A DNA stretch of 64,000 bases from Prorocentrum cordatum (taxonomy: Eukaryota > Sar > Dinophyceae > Prorocentrales > Prorocentraceae): positions 356,086-420,085 of the forward strand of contig CAUYUJ010003670.1 of NCBI GenBank assembly GCA_963575745.1, in the 5' to 3' direction. The notes beneath the pieces are model-generated. The model did not search any database. It saw only the letters and a program-made list of their open reading frames with translations, and was not told where the DNA came from. Shown piece after piece: positions 52,202 to 60,931 of the stretch; within the stretch, counting starts at the first letter, position 1, and the number at the start of each line of letters is the position of its first letter. The position numbers were made by a program, and so were the translations under genes.

Positions 52202-53880
52202 TAGGATGCCTCTAGCGCGGCGTCGCCCCTCATGAAAAACAGGTTGCAGCTCCTGGGAGGTTGGATTCAGAATTGGCCCTGGTATGTCCTTGCGTCTATT
52301 GCAGCCGAAGCCAGCCTAATCCCGCTCACTCCCGTTCAAGCTGGCCTAGTCCTTGGCCAAGATCAGGGTCAGTCTGGCTTGATAGTCCTCTGATCGGGCT
52401 TCATGGCGCCGAACCGGCTTTACGAAGACTCCCCCCCAGGAAGCCGCCTCTTGGGGGCCTGCGGGAGGCTTCTCGCATCCGCACCAACATTCTCCCTGAT
52501 ATTCTGGCAAGAGCACACCAAATGACGAGTGCGGGGGTAGATTTTGGACCCTTGATCCCAGTTGCCCCGCGCTCGAAGTGAACCGAGGTGCTGGTTTGGG
52601 GCCTCCGCAGGCCCAGGTTTCGGGCCCTGGGGCCAGCAACAAAAAACTACTCGGGTTGAGCAGCCGTCCCCCGGGAGCTGGTCAAGAGGTTGGGTCCAAT
52701 GTCTGTCTGGAGGGGAGGGCCTTCTGACCAGGGCGACGCAGCACAACTCGTGGCGTCAGTTGTTCTCGTAGTTTCGGGCAGCATCTGGAGGCCATGTTCT
52801 GGCCCCGGAACCGTCAACATAATACTCAGGATGAACACCCGGCATCGGTGGAAATCGTCGAAGCCCTGGGGGCTCATGTCCCGAGAAAACGTGCAAAGTC
52901 GGAGGAGGGGGAGTGGGAGAGGGGGCGGGAAGGGACGAAGGGAGAGGGAAGTAGGGACCAGGAGGGAACAGGGAGGAATGGTGTGGGGAGAGTCTGCGCA
53001 GAGTGGCTGGGGCACACCGCGACGGCGTCAGCGCCCGTGCGCGCTGGCGCATGGAGGCGGCAGGCGCTGTCCTGGTGTCAGGCCCTGTGTTGTGCATAGT
53101 TCCCGGTGATCGCCACGCAGTTTATAGCGGTGCTGTTTCACGGGCAAGGCCAGCCTTACGGTCACGGGCAAGGCTTCGTTCGACGGCGGCGGCGACAGCA
53201 GCAACACGAAGGGTGGTGGATCATGCGCTGGCGACAGTGCGCATTTGCAGTGGCAATCGAGGAACGCGCCTGTGACGACGACGGTGCAAGGAGGACTCGG
53301 AAGGCATAGTCGCCTCTTTGTGGGCTATCTGGGCAATCACGTAGGCCACTTTTCCGTATCACGTGTGACGCGATTCACGTCACGACGAGCATGACGGCGA
53401 CGTTTGGCAGTTTATCAGGCAGGGTACGATGGGACATCTGGCAGGACTGCAGGTTTGGGAGGGGGCCAACAGTGCCCGCCTGGGCGGGGCGTCCTTCTCG
53501 CACCAATCCGAGGACGCTTCGCGACGCACAGTAGCTTGTTGAAGGGGAGGTCTGAGGAAGGGAGGGCGTAGCAGACGACGAGATGCGAGCAGGGGTGTGG
53601 TGGAGGATGGGGGAGTGGAGTGCGAGGCGTGATGCGGGGAGGGGAGGGGAAAGGTGATGGGGGGGAGGGGGGGGCGAGGTGATAGACAGGGTTCGACGGG
53701 GTCTGGGTGCTGGGAAGAGGGAGAAGGCTGGAAGGGTAGGGGACCGGGGCGTTTCCCAGGAGACTCCCGCGGCCTCGCAGCACCCCTCGCGAGGCCCCAT
53801 GGGCCTTCAGACCGGAGCGAGAAGCCGGGGACACCTTTTGTGCCAGGGGCAGGTTTTAGCAACCCCTGAGGGTGGGGAGA
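52202..53880. other. No gene recognised
   Basis: Mixed sequence, GA-rich at 52900-52975 and 53570-53750. No supported gene. Confidence 0.3.
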
Positions 53881-53900
53881 GGAGGAGGAGGAGGAGGAGG
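53881..53900. repeat. (GGA)n at gap edge
   Basis: GGAGGA repeat running into the N gap; the gap is probably a collapsed microsatellite. Confidence 0.8.
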
Positions 53901-54000
53901 NNNNNNNNNNNNNNNNNNNNNNNNNNNNNNNNNNNNNNNNNNNNNNNNNNNNNNNNNNNNNNNNNNNNNNNNNNNNNNNNNNNNNNNNNNNNNNNNNNNN
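53901..54000. other. Assembly gap (100 N)
   Basis: Exactly 100 N, a placeholder rather than a measured length. Frames that cross it are meaningless. Confidence 0.99.
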
Positions 54001-54162
54001 TGGTGCTGGTGCTGGTGCTGGTGCTGGTGCTGGTGCTGGTGCTGGTGCTGGTGGCGTGGTGCTGGTGCGGGTGCTGGTGCTGGTGCTGGTGCGGGTGCTG
54101 GTGGTCGTGGTGGTGGTGGTGGTGGTGGTGGTGGTGGTGGTGGTGGTGGTGGTGGTGGTGGT
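54001..54162. repeat. (TGCTGG)n then (TGG)n
   Basis: Hexamer repeat passing into trinucleotide repeat at the right gap edge. Confidence 0.93.
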
Positions 54163-54569
54163 GCGGCGCGGTGGTGGCGGGCGGATGGGCGCGCGAGAAA
54201 GAGGCCCGCGCTGGGGCGAGAACGCCATCCTGAACGACGGAGGCCAAACACCGATCCGAAAATGAGGCCCACGCTGCAGCGGGAGCACGATTCGGAACGA
54301 TTCGGGAGCAGAAATGAGGCCGGCGCCTCAACGAGAGCAGCGTTTTGGGAAAAAAATGACGCCGGCGCCTCAGCGAGAGTCGTTTCCCGGGATTTCCCGG
54401 GGATCGTGTGTGTAAAAAAACAGTACGCGGAGGGTGCGCGGCCATCACCCGGACGCCATCAGGGAAAGAGGGAGAGTATTGTCATATTGAGTAATTGTGG
54501 AGGAGGAGGAGGAGGAGGAGGAGGAGGAGGAGGAGGAGGAGGAGGAGGAGGAGGAGGAGGACGTATGGG
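54163..54569. other. No gene; two CGGCGCCTCA words and (GGA)n
   Basis: 54314-54380 holds two copies of GCCGGCGCCTCA(A/G)CGAGAG. 54497-54560 is (GGA)n and abuts the leader-like sequence. Confidence 0.4.
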
Positions 54570-54591
54570 TCCATGGCCATTCTGGCTCAAT
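54570..54591 (+). other. Decayed spliced-leader relic (LINE copy C)
   Basis: Eighteen of 22 positions match the leader (GGCCATTCTGGCTCAA core). Taken alone it would be weak, but it lies at the same place relative to a LINE ORF1 as the other two relics. Confidence 0.55.
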
Positions 54592-54733
54592 TTCGAAACC
54601 GACGCCCTGCGGCTTCGTGCTTGTCCACAGCTGAAGGGACTGGTCCCAGGCGACCCGCCACAGGATCGCTTTCCCCGCCCGATCCCGATTCCTGTGCTCT
54701 TCGTTGCGGGTGTATGCTCCCAGCAGGCAAGCG

Positions 54734-55060
54734 ATGAGAACAGCCGGCCCAGGCAATGGAGTCTCGCCGAATATCTTGGAAGCGATGGATGTTGCCCCCA
54801 CTTTCGACTCGCAGGTGGACAGGGAGAACACCGCCAAGCGGGCAAGGAGTGCCCAACAAAATGATGGCGGTTATGTTTCTCTTTGTGATGGGAATGACAT
54901 GGGTACATATGTTAGCCAGACAAAGGTCTCGCTCATTGCAGCCATCTCTGCCGTCGAGCTCCAGGCCACTGCCAGCGTTGCCAACTTTGTGGGCGCCCTC
55001 GCGACGACAGTCAAACATTCATGTGGCAGCCTTGCACCGTAGGTTGAACGAAGGATGGCC
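54734..55060 (+). pseudogene. LINE copy C ORF1, left part (interrupted)
   Basis: From ATG 54734 the frame reads NILEAMDVAPTFDSQVDREN, TAKRARSAQQNDGG and VELQATASVANFVGALATTV to a TAG at 55037-55039, then VERRMA to 55060. The DIRS-like element begins at 55061. The same frame resumes at 62177, so this ORF was split by that insertion. The helical, charged character suits a LINE ORF1 coiled coil. Confidence 0.6.
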
Positions 55061-55153
55061 TGGTTGTGCGATGCACGGTCTTGCTATGAGTGTTTAGTCT
55101 GTTGCACCCCCGCAGTTATCACCCGTTTCCATAACTGCCTGGGCTCAAGCTTG
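55061..55153 (+). repeat. Split direct repeat A1 (left end)
   Basis: 93 bp, from TGGTTGTGCGATGCACGG to GGGCTCAAGCTTG, identical to A2 at 61904-61996 as far as I can read. Confidence 0.93.
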
Positions 55154-55161
55154 AAGCGGGT

Positions 55162-55602
55162 ATGCTTGCGCATCCTCCGACCACCGCGGCAGGAGCGATA
55201 GTTGCCTTCTGGGTCGGCTTCGCGGCCCACGGCTTTCTCGGGCCTGCGGTGGTTCCTGAGCCTGACTGGCCTCGTGACGGGCCAGGACACGAGCTAGAGG
55301 ACGCCTCCACCAGCTCGTCCATCACCAGCGTGACGCGGGAGCCGTGCCCCGCCTTCGACCCGCAGATCCATTGCCCGGCGCCGCCGGCGCCACCAGCGCC
55401 CACCCCAGCGTCCCCGGAGGCGCTGCGCGTGGTGGGCGAGGGCGTGACCGCGACCGTCGAGGTCCCGGTGGTGCCGGCGAGCGCGATCGTCATCGTGCTG
55501 CAGGCCTTCGTCGGCTGGGGCTGCTGCCGCTGGTGCGAGGGCCGGGTTTCGGCACGGCGCGGGCTTGAGCCCGTCGGAGAGGCGCGGATCCACGTGGCGT
55601 GA
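55162..55602 (+). CDS. Small putative membrane protein of the DIRS-like element
   Basis: ATG 55162 is nine bases after repeat A1. 146 residues. Two hydrophobic stretches, AGAIVAFWVGFAAHGFLGPA (about 11-30) and ASAIVIVLQAFVGWGCC, flank a Pro/Ala-rich middle. The second is followed by the basic CRWCEGRVSARR. The stop overlaps the next start as TGATG (55600-55604), indicating coupled translation with the Gag-like ORF. I do not know a counterpart in described DIRS elements. It could instead be a leader ORF whose main role is regulatory. Confidence 0.5.
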   Translation: MLAHPPTTAAGAIVAFWVGFAAHGFLGPAVVPEPDWPRDGPGHELEDASTSSSITSVTREPCPAFDPQIHCPAPPAPPAPTPASPEALRVVGEGVTATVEVPVVPASAIVIVLQAFVGWGCCRWCEGRVSARRGLEPVGEARIHVA

Positions 55603-57146
55603 TGTCGCTCGTCGACGGAGCCGTGCCCGGCATGCGGGTGCTGGTGCAGTATTCGACGGATCCAGGCTGGACGCATGAGCGTGTTCTGTGCTGGCCCACG
55701 GCCGCTGACCTCTCGGAGTGGATGGTGTATACTGCGGGCAACCATCTGTATCCTGAAGGGCGGGCCGACTATACCTCAGTGGTAAAGTGGACTGGCAAGC
55801 GAGTGTACCCGCCTGGCACGACCAATGTGGTTGCCTTCAGCCGGCCCCTGACTGACGAGGAGCTCCTCAGCGTCGTCAAGCGGGGCCGCGGTGAGGCGAT
55901 CGCTGACCACGGCAACGCGGCCGCCACATGGGCCGGGACAGGTGTGACCTGGACCGGTCGCCGCCTCGCAGTGCCGGACGTGATGGCGGTCGACGCGCCG
56001 AGGGTCGAGCGGCGGCTGCGCGGCAAGCAGGTCCGCCCCGCCGAGGCCGAGACGGCTGCGCCGCTCGCCGACGCCGACGGGGCCGCTGGCGCCACCGGGC
56101 CGCGGCCGCCGCCGCCCGAGGAGCTGTCGCCCGGCACCTGGGTGCTGAGCTCGCTCGACGGCGGCGCCGACTTCGGGCTTGAGGTGAGACTGTCGCCGAA
56201 CGCCGTCGTCCGGGGCAGGTATGGCGTCGACCAGGACCCGCGGGGCGAGTGGTTCCCGATCGAGTTCGTGACGGACGACGCGATGGAGCGGTGGCGCGAG
56301 GATAAGCTGGTGGCGGCCGACAAGCTCCGGCCCGCCCGCGAGGCCTTAGAGGAGAGGCTCTTCCCGGGCCGCGAGGCCGGCGCTGGCGGGACCGCCACCC
56401 CCCCGCCAGAGCCAGAGGGCGGGGGGCTTGGCCCCGAGTGCGTCGCCACTCACGAGAGGGAGGACTTGCGCACGTGCTGGATCGACACCGACGAGACCGG
56501 TGCCAGGTTCAAGGAGTGGAGGAAGGTCGTGCAGGAGAGCACACAGGAGATCTTCTCGGACTCGAGCATCCGTGGGCCTCCCGCCTGCCTCGAGATTTGT
56601 CGTAAGATGTACCGCCATGGCGGCGCACCCAAGATGTGGTTTCAGGAGTGGTGCAAGGAGCAGGGCGTGACCAGGAAGGATCGCGCCTACCACGAGGTGC
56701 AGACCTTGATCGAAGTACTGTACCTGGCGGGGACCTATGACCAGCTCAACATGGGCGCCCTGGCGTCGTTGGAGGTGGTCTCGCGGCGGCTGCAACAGTA
56801 TGTGGAGGCCTACGCGCACGGGGCCGAGAACGCGAACTGGGGCGCGGCGAAGCACCTGGGCGGCACGACCAACCCGCTCGACTTGGTGCCCGACGCGCTC
56901 CGGAGCTATGCCAGCCGACTGTCCAAGGAGGAGCAGGAGCTGGAGGCGCTGCGGATGCGGTCCCGTGTCCCCGGCGCTGCTCCAGCCGACGGCGCGGGCG
57001 CGGCAGCCGCGGCCGTCGCCTCTGGCGGCCTGCCCGCCGCTGGAGCTGCCGGCGGCGCCGCGGCCGGCGCTGAGGGAGGTGATGCGGCCGGCAAGGGCCG
57101 CGGTCGAGGCGGGCGGGGCCGTGGCCGCCGCCCGCCGGGCACATGA
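55602..57146 (+). CDS. DIRS-like element Gag-like protein
   Basis: ATG 55602 to TGA 57144-57146, 514 residues. N-terminal region (RVLVQYSTDPGWTHERVLCW, YPEGRADYTSVVKWTG), Ala/Pro-rich linker, then a helical central part (about 290-430: WRKVVQESTQEIFSDSSIRG, EVQTLIEVLYLAGTYDQLNM, LEVVSRRLQQYVEAYAHGAE). It ends in an RG-rich basic tail (GKGRGRGGRGRGRRPPGT), suitable for RNA binding. No zinc knuckle is present, as is common for DIRS Gag. Its stop overlaps the ATG of the next ORF (ATGA, 57143-57146). Confidence 0.7.
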   Translation: MSLVDGAVPGMRVLVQYSTDPGWTHERVLCWPTAADLSEWMVYTAGNHLYPEGRADYTSVVKWTGKRVYPPGTTNVVAFSRPLTDEELLSVVKRGRGEAIADHGNAAATWAGTGVTWTGRRLAVPDVMAVDAPRVERRLRGKQVRPAEAETAAPLADADGAAGATGPRPPPPEELSPGTWVLSSLDGGADFGLEVRLSPNAVVRGRYGVDQDPRGEWFPIEFVTDDAMERWREDKLVAADKLRPAREALEERLFPGREAGAGGTATPPPEPEGGGLGPECVATHEREDLRTCWIDTDETGARFKEWRKVVQESTQEIFSDSSIRGPPACLEICRKMYRHGGAPKMWFQEWCKEQGVTRKDRAYHEVQTLIEVLYLAGTYDQLNMGALASLEVVSRRLQQYVEAYAHGAENANWGAAKHLGGTTNPLDLVPDALRSYASRLSKEEQELEALRMRSRVPGAAPADGAGAAAAAVASGGLPAAGAAGGAAAGAEGGDAAGKGRGRGGRGRGRRPPGT

Positions 57147-60100
57147 CGCCCGAGGCCGAGGGAGGCGGGTGCCCGACCGTCTCCCGCAGAACCAAGGGCA
57201 GTTCGGGGCTCCGTGGGTCGGCCTGCCTGCCCATAGCCCCGTTGGCGGCGCTCCCTGACGACTGGTGCGACGGCCTGACGCCTGGTCAGCGGCGCCGCTG
57301 GCTGCGAGACGGCAACGCAGCCTGCAAGAGCTTGAATTACTTGCACGGCGGTGAGCATCGCAGTGGCACGGCGCCCGAGGGGAGCGTTAGCCAGCGTAAA
57401 ATGGATCTCATCAGGGCCGATGTGCAGCAGCGCGTCTTCTCGGCGGCTCGTCGCTGGATTGACGTTGACAGCGCCATCACAGAGCAGGAGGCTTTGGCCA
57501 AGCTTCTGAAGGGCAAGGCGGGCTACGCTCCCCTTGGCTCTACCAGCATGGGCTCCTACGAGTACTCGCGGGTCAGCTTGCCGGACTGCGTCCTGGACGC
57601 CCCCAGTCTGGCCCAGATGCTACCTGCGGGGGCGAGGATTTTTCTCGAGGAGTACTCCACCAAGATGCTGCTTCCCCCTCGTGAGGCGGCACTAATACGA
57701 GAGCTTCATGGACTTCCTGGTTGTCATACTGACCCTCTGCTGCTCCAAGGTCCTCGGAGCTACGCGAAGTTCGTGAGACGAGCGCTCAGGATCGGGCTCG
57801 TGACTTTGACCCGACGACCCTTGAGCGTTCTTGGACTGTTTTTTGTAAAGAAGAAGGATGGTGAGCGCCTGCGCCTCATCGTGGACTGTAGACGCAGCAA
57901 TGCTCTTTTTCGTCCCCCGCCTGGTGTCGACTTGCTGTCAGGTGAAGGGCTTGGCCGCATCGAGGTGCCGGTGCTTAAGGAGGGGGACCTCAGCGAGCTG
58001 CGCGTTGTCCTGGGGGTCGGCGACGTCGCCGACTGCTTCCATCGGATGAAGCTGGACGGCGACATTCGGCGCTACTTCTGCTGGCCGCCGCTGCTAGCCT
58101 CTGCCACAGGCGAGACCCTCATCGAGGGTCAGGCGGCTGGCGACTCGGAGATGGTGTGGCCCATGAGTCAGAGCTTGCCGATGGGCTTCTCATGGTCGCT
58201 CTTCTTTGCGCAGGCGGCCAACCAGTCGCGGCTCGATCGGCAGCCGTCCTTGGCAAAGAGCTTGCGGCTCAGTGATCGAGGGCCGCCTCTTGTCCTTCGC
58301 CGCGGGCCACATAGTGAGAACCTCGGCCACTTCATGTACGTCGACAACGCCGGCGTCCTTGGCTTGTCGGACACCGCCGTCCGCTCAGCCCTTCACGAAG
58401 CCCAGACCGATTTCGATCGTGACCATCTCAAGTTTCATGAGGTTGAACTTCACGTGGGAGGTGGTCGTACACTGGGCTGCCACCTGGATGGAGCGAGGCT
58501 CTGCACGCGGCCTACGGACGAGAGGTTCGCAGCCGTGCGGAAGGGCCTGCGATGTCTCCTCAGGCAGCGCAAGGTTGCCGGGTGGCAGCTTGAGATGGTG
58601 CTGGGCCACATGACGTTCATGGCCTTGGTTCGGCGCGAGCTGCTGTCTATCTTTCACGCAGTGTACGCTTTCGTGACGAGCAGCTATCACACCTTTTCAG
58701 TCCTTTGGCCCACTGTTCGAGAGGAACTGGAGTGCTTCTTGGGATTGATGGTGATGCTCGAGGCTCGCTGGGACCGCGACTGGATGCCTTTCGTTTACTC
58801 GTCGGACGCCAGCCTTTACGGATACGGCGTCGCAGAGGCGGAGTTCGACTCTGCCCAGGTGGCTCTAGTCGGCCGCATCTCGGAGCTGAGTCGGTGGCGT
58901 TTGGGCGCTGGTCTGGCTCGTCAGCACGCCTTCGAGAGTGCCGGGTTTCTTTTGAACTCAGAGACGGGCGAGGTTGTCCGCGACGCCGAGGGGGCGCCGA
59001 GGCGGCTCGACTCCGAGCTGCTGGACATCCTCAACAGCGAGCGCTGGGAGTGCGACCCGGGGTTCCCCGAGGTCCCGCATGAGCTGCTTCACGATTCCCA
59101 CTGGAAGACCGTGATGGCAGATCGCTGGGTTTTTGCTGACGATATTCTGAGGCTTGAGGCCAGAGCACTGGTGAAGGCTGCCTCTCGTGCGGCCCATTCT
59201 CAGCCAGTCAAAGACTGCCGCGTCCTCCTACTGGGGGACAATCTCTCGGTAGTGCTCTGTTTTTGTCGTTTCAGGTCCAGGGATTTTCGGCTGCTAATTC
59301 AGGTCCGACGTTTTGCTGCGCTCTGTCTGGCGAGAAACATCAGATTTGTTGTCCGATGGATACCAAGCGAGTTCAACTCTGGCGATGAAGGCAGTCGGAA
59401 GTTTGATCCAGAATATGACAGCTCCAAGACCCTCGTATCCCATTTAGGCTCACGGGTCCCGTGTCCTCAGGCTCCGATGGAGGGGGCCCAGCCGGCCTCG
59501 CCGGGCCGCCAGCGGACGCTGCAGCGCGAGAGCCTGCCGCCGCGGGCGCCGGCCGCGGGCCCCCTGCAGGAGCCGGCGGCGAATGCGCCTTGCAGAGTGC
59601 GCACCCTGAGCCCGGGGGCGGGCGCGAGCAGCTCTGCGGCGGCCCCGCCGGCGAGGCGAGCGCGTGTGCTGGACGCCTCCCAGGGCCTGGCTGCGAGGCT
59701 CGTGGCTGCCGCCCCGCCGCACTGCCCGGCGCAGACGGACACCGTGGAGGCCTTCCTCGAGACGCCGGCGGGCAAGCTGATTCCAGCAAGCGCCGGCGTC
59801 CCCGCGGCGGCCGTGGACGCGGGCGCCTCACAGAGCTACGAGAGCAGCGACGTGGAGGAGCGGCGGGTGGTGACCGCCTCGCGCCGGAACCTCGAGCTTC
59901 GGGGCAAGGCTCGCGTCCGCAGGGCCATCCAGGCCCACGGCGGCGACATCTGGAGGCGCGGCCACAACGCGGGGCTGAGCTACTTGGAGAAGCGCTCGGT
60001 GGGGGCCAGGTCGCTGGAGACCTACCGAGAGTGCGCCCTCGCGTTCTGTGCCTGGGCAGGCTTCTTGCTGACAGCCATGCCCGCGTCGGCCGTGCTGGAC

Positions 60101-60931
60101 GTAAAGTTGGTCGAGTACATGAACAAGCTCTTCCTCGAGGGGGTCAAGAGCTGGCGTGGAGAGAAGCTCATTGCTGCAATGATGTTCTTCCACCCGGACT
60201 ATGGGAAGTCTGGTGGCCTCTACATGCCACGTGCCCTTCGTACTCTCAAAGGTTGGAAGCGGCTCAGCCCATCAAGATCGCGGAAGCCCTTGGTGTTCGC
60301 GATATGGGCGGGCATCGCGGTCGAGTTGGCCAGGCTGGGCGCTCCTCTCGCCGGGGTGATGGTGCTCATCATGGTGGAGTGCTATCTTCGACCCGGCGAG
60401 ATGCTGGGGCTGACGTCGAACTCGTTCCTGCCACCTTGCAGCCACGCCGTGGACAACTGGGTGCTGCTCCTCTTCCCGGAGAGCGGCACGGCGCGCAGCA
60501 AGACGGGGTCGTCGGACGACTCGATCCCGATCGATTCAGGAAGGATGGCCTGGATGCATCACATCTACCGGGCCCTTCGCGATCGAGGGTCGTCTCAGCC
60601 GCTGCTCGGCCTGACCTACCCGCAGTTCTTGGCGCTGTTCAGGCGGGCGGCTCACAACATCGGGGTCGACGCGGTGCCCTGCCAGGGGAGACACTCCGGG
60701 GCAAGCAGGGCCTCGAACCGCCGGACTCAAGAGGAGGTCCAGAAACGCGGGCGCTGGGCCACACTCACCTCGGTCAAGCGCTACGAGAAGGCGGGCAGGC
60801 TGAACGAGTCGTGGGAAGGCCTGTCGGAGCTCACGAAGTCGTTCTGCGTGGCTGCTCTGAGGGTGATGGAGGATGTCATCCTTCACGGCCGCCCCGCACC
60901 CGTTCCAGCATCCCAGCGCCCCGCGGCCTGA
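57143..60931 (+). CDS. DIRS-like reverse transcriptase-RNase H-tyrosine recombinase
   Basis: 1262 residues from ATG 57143 to TGA 60929-60931. RT: FVKKKDGERLRLIVDCRRSN, GDVADCFHRM (motif A), QSLPMGFSWSLFFAQ (motif B), YVDN at 58337-58348 (motif C, second Asp replaced by Asn). RNase H: VYSSDASLYGYG, LLLGDNLSVVL, IRFVVRWIPSEFNSGDEGSR. A Pro/Ala-rich linker spans about 59460-59850. Tyrosine recombinase: SLETYRECALAFCAWAG, CYLRPGEMLGL (Arg 1083), GRHSGASRAS (Arg-His 1183-1184), EEVQKRGRW and KRYEK (Tyr 1214). The usual His of HxxR reads as Cys. The order RT-RH-YR is diagnostic for DIRS. Confidence 0.9.
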   Translation: MTPEAEGGGCPTVSRRTKGSSGLRGSACLPIAPLAALPDDWCDGLTPGQRRRWLRDGNAACKSLNYLHGGEHRSGTAPEGSVSQRKMDLIRADVQQRVFSAARRWIDVDSAITEQEALAKLLKGKAGYAPLGSTSMGSYEYSRVSLPDCVLDAPSLAQMLPAGARIFLEEYSTKMLLPPREAALIRELHGLPGCHTDPLLLQGPRSYAKFVRRALRIGLVTLTRRPLSVLGLFFVKKKDGERLRLIVDCRRSNALFRPPPGVDLLSGEGLGRIEVPVLKEGDLSELRVVLGVGDVADCFHRMKLDGDIRRYFCWPPLLASATGETLIEGQAAGDSEMVWPMSQSLPMGFSWSLFFAQAANQSRLDRQPSLAKSLRLSDRGPPLVLRRGPHSENLGHFMYVDNAGVLGLSDTAVRSALHEAQTDFDRDHLKFHEVELHVGGGRTLGCHLDGARLCTRPTDERFAAVRKGLRCLLRQRKVAGWQLEMVLGHMTFMALVRRELLSIFHAVYAFVTSSYHTFSVLWPTVREELECFLGLMVMLEARWDRDWMPFVYSSDASLYGYGVAEAEFDSAQVALVGRISELSRWRLGAGLARQHAFESAGFLLNSETGEVVRDAEGAPRRLDSELLDILNSERWECDPGFPEVPHELLHDSHWKTVMADRWVFADDILRLEARALVKAASRAAHSQPVKDCRVLLLGDNLSVVLCFCRFRSRDFRLLIQVRRFAALCLARNIRFVVRWIPSEFNSGDEGSRKFDPEYDSSKTLVSHLGSRVPCPQAPMEGAQPASPGRQRTLQRESLPPRAPAAGPLQEPAANAPCRVRTLSPGAGASSSAAAPPARRARVLDASQGLAARLVAAAPPHCPAQTDTVEAFLETPAGKLIPASAGVPAAAVDAGASQSYESSDVEERRVVTASRRNLELRGKARVRRAIQAHGGDIWRRGHNAGLSYLEKRSVGARSLETYRECALAFCAWAGFLLTAMPASAVLDVKLVEYMNKLFLEGVKSWRGEKLIAAMMFFHPDYGKSGGLYMPRALRTLKGWKRLSPSRSRKPLVFAIWAGIAVELARLGAPLAGVMVLIMVECYLRPGEMLGLTSNSFLPPCSHAVDNWVLLLFPESGTARSKTGSSDDSIPIDSGRMAWMHHIYRALRDRGSSQPLLGLTYPQFLALFRRAAHNIGVDAVPCQGRHSGASRASNRRTQEEVQKRGRWATLTSVKRYEKAGRLNESWEGLSELTKSFCVAALRVMEDVILHGRPAPVPASQRPAA

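Noticed and set aside
53380-54864. Frames crossing the N gap
   Set aside because: They include 34 unknown residues and flanking triplet repeats; not interpretable.
59461-60930. Long ORF in the methylase frame upstream of 60931
   Set aside because: In this stretch it is a GC-rich shadow of the recombinase frame; only the part after 60931 carries protein motifs.
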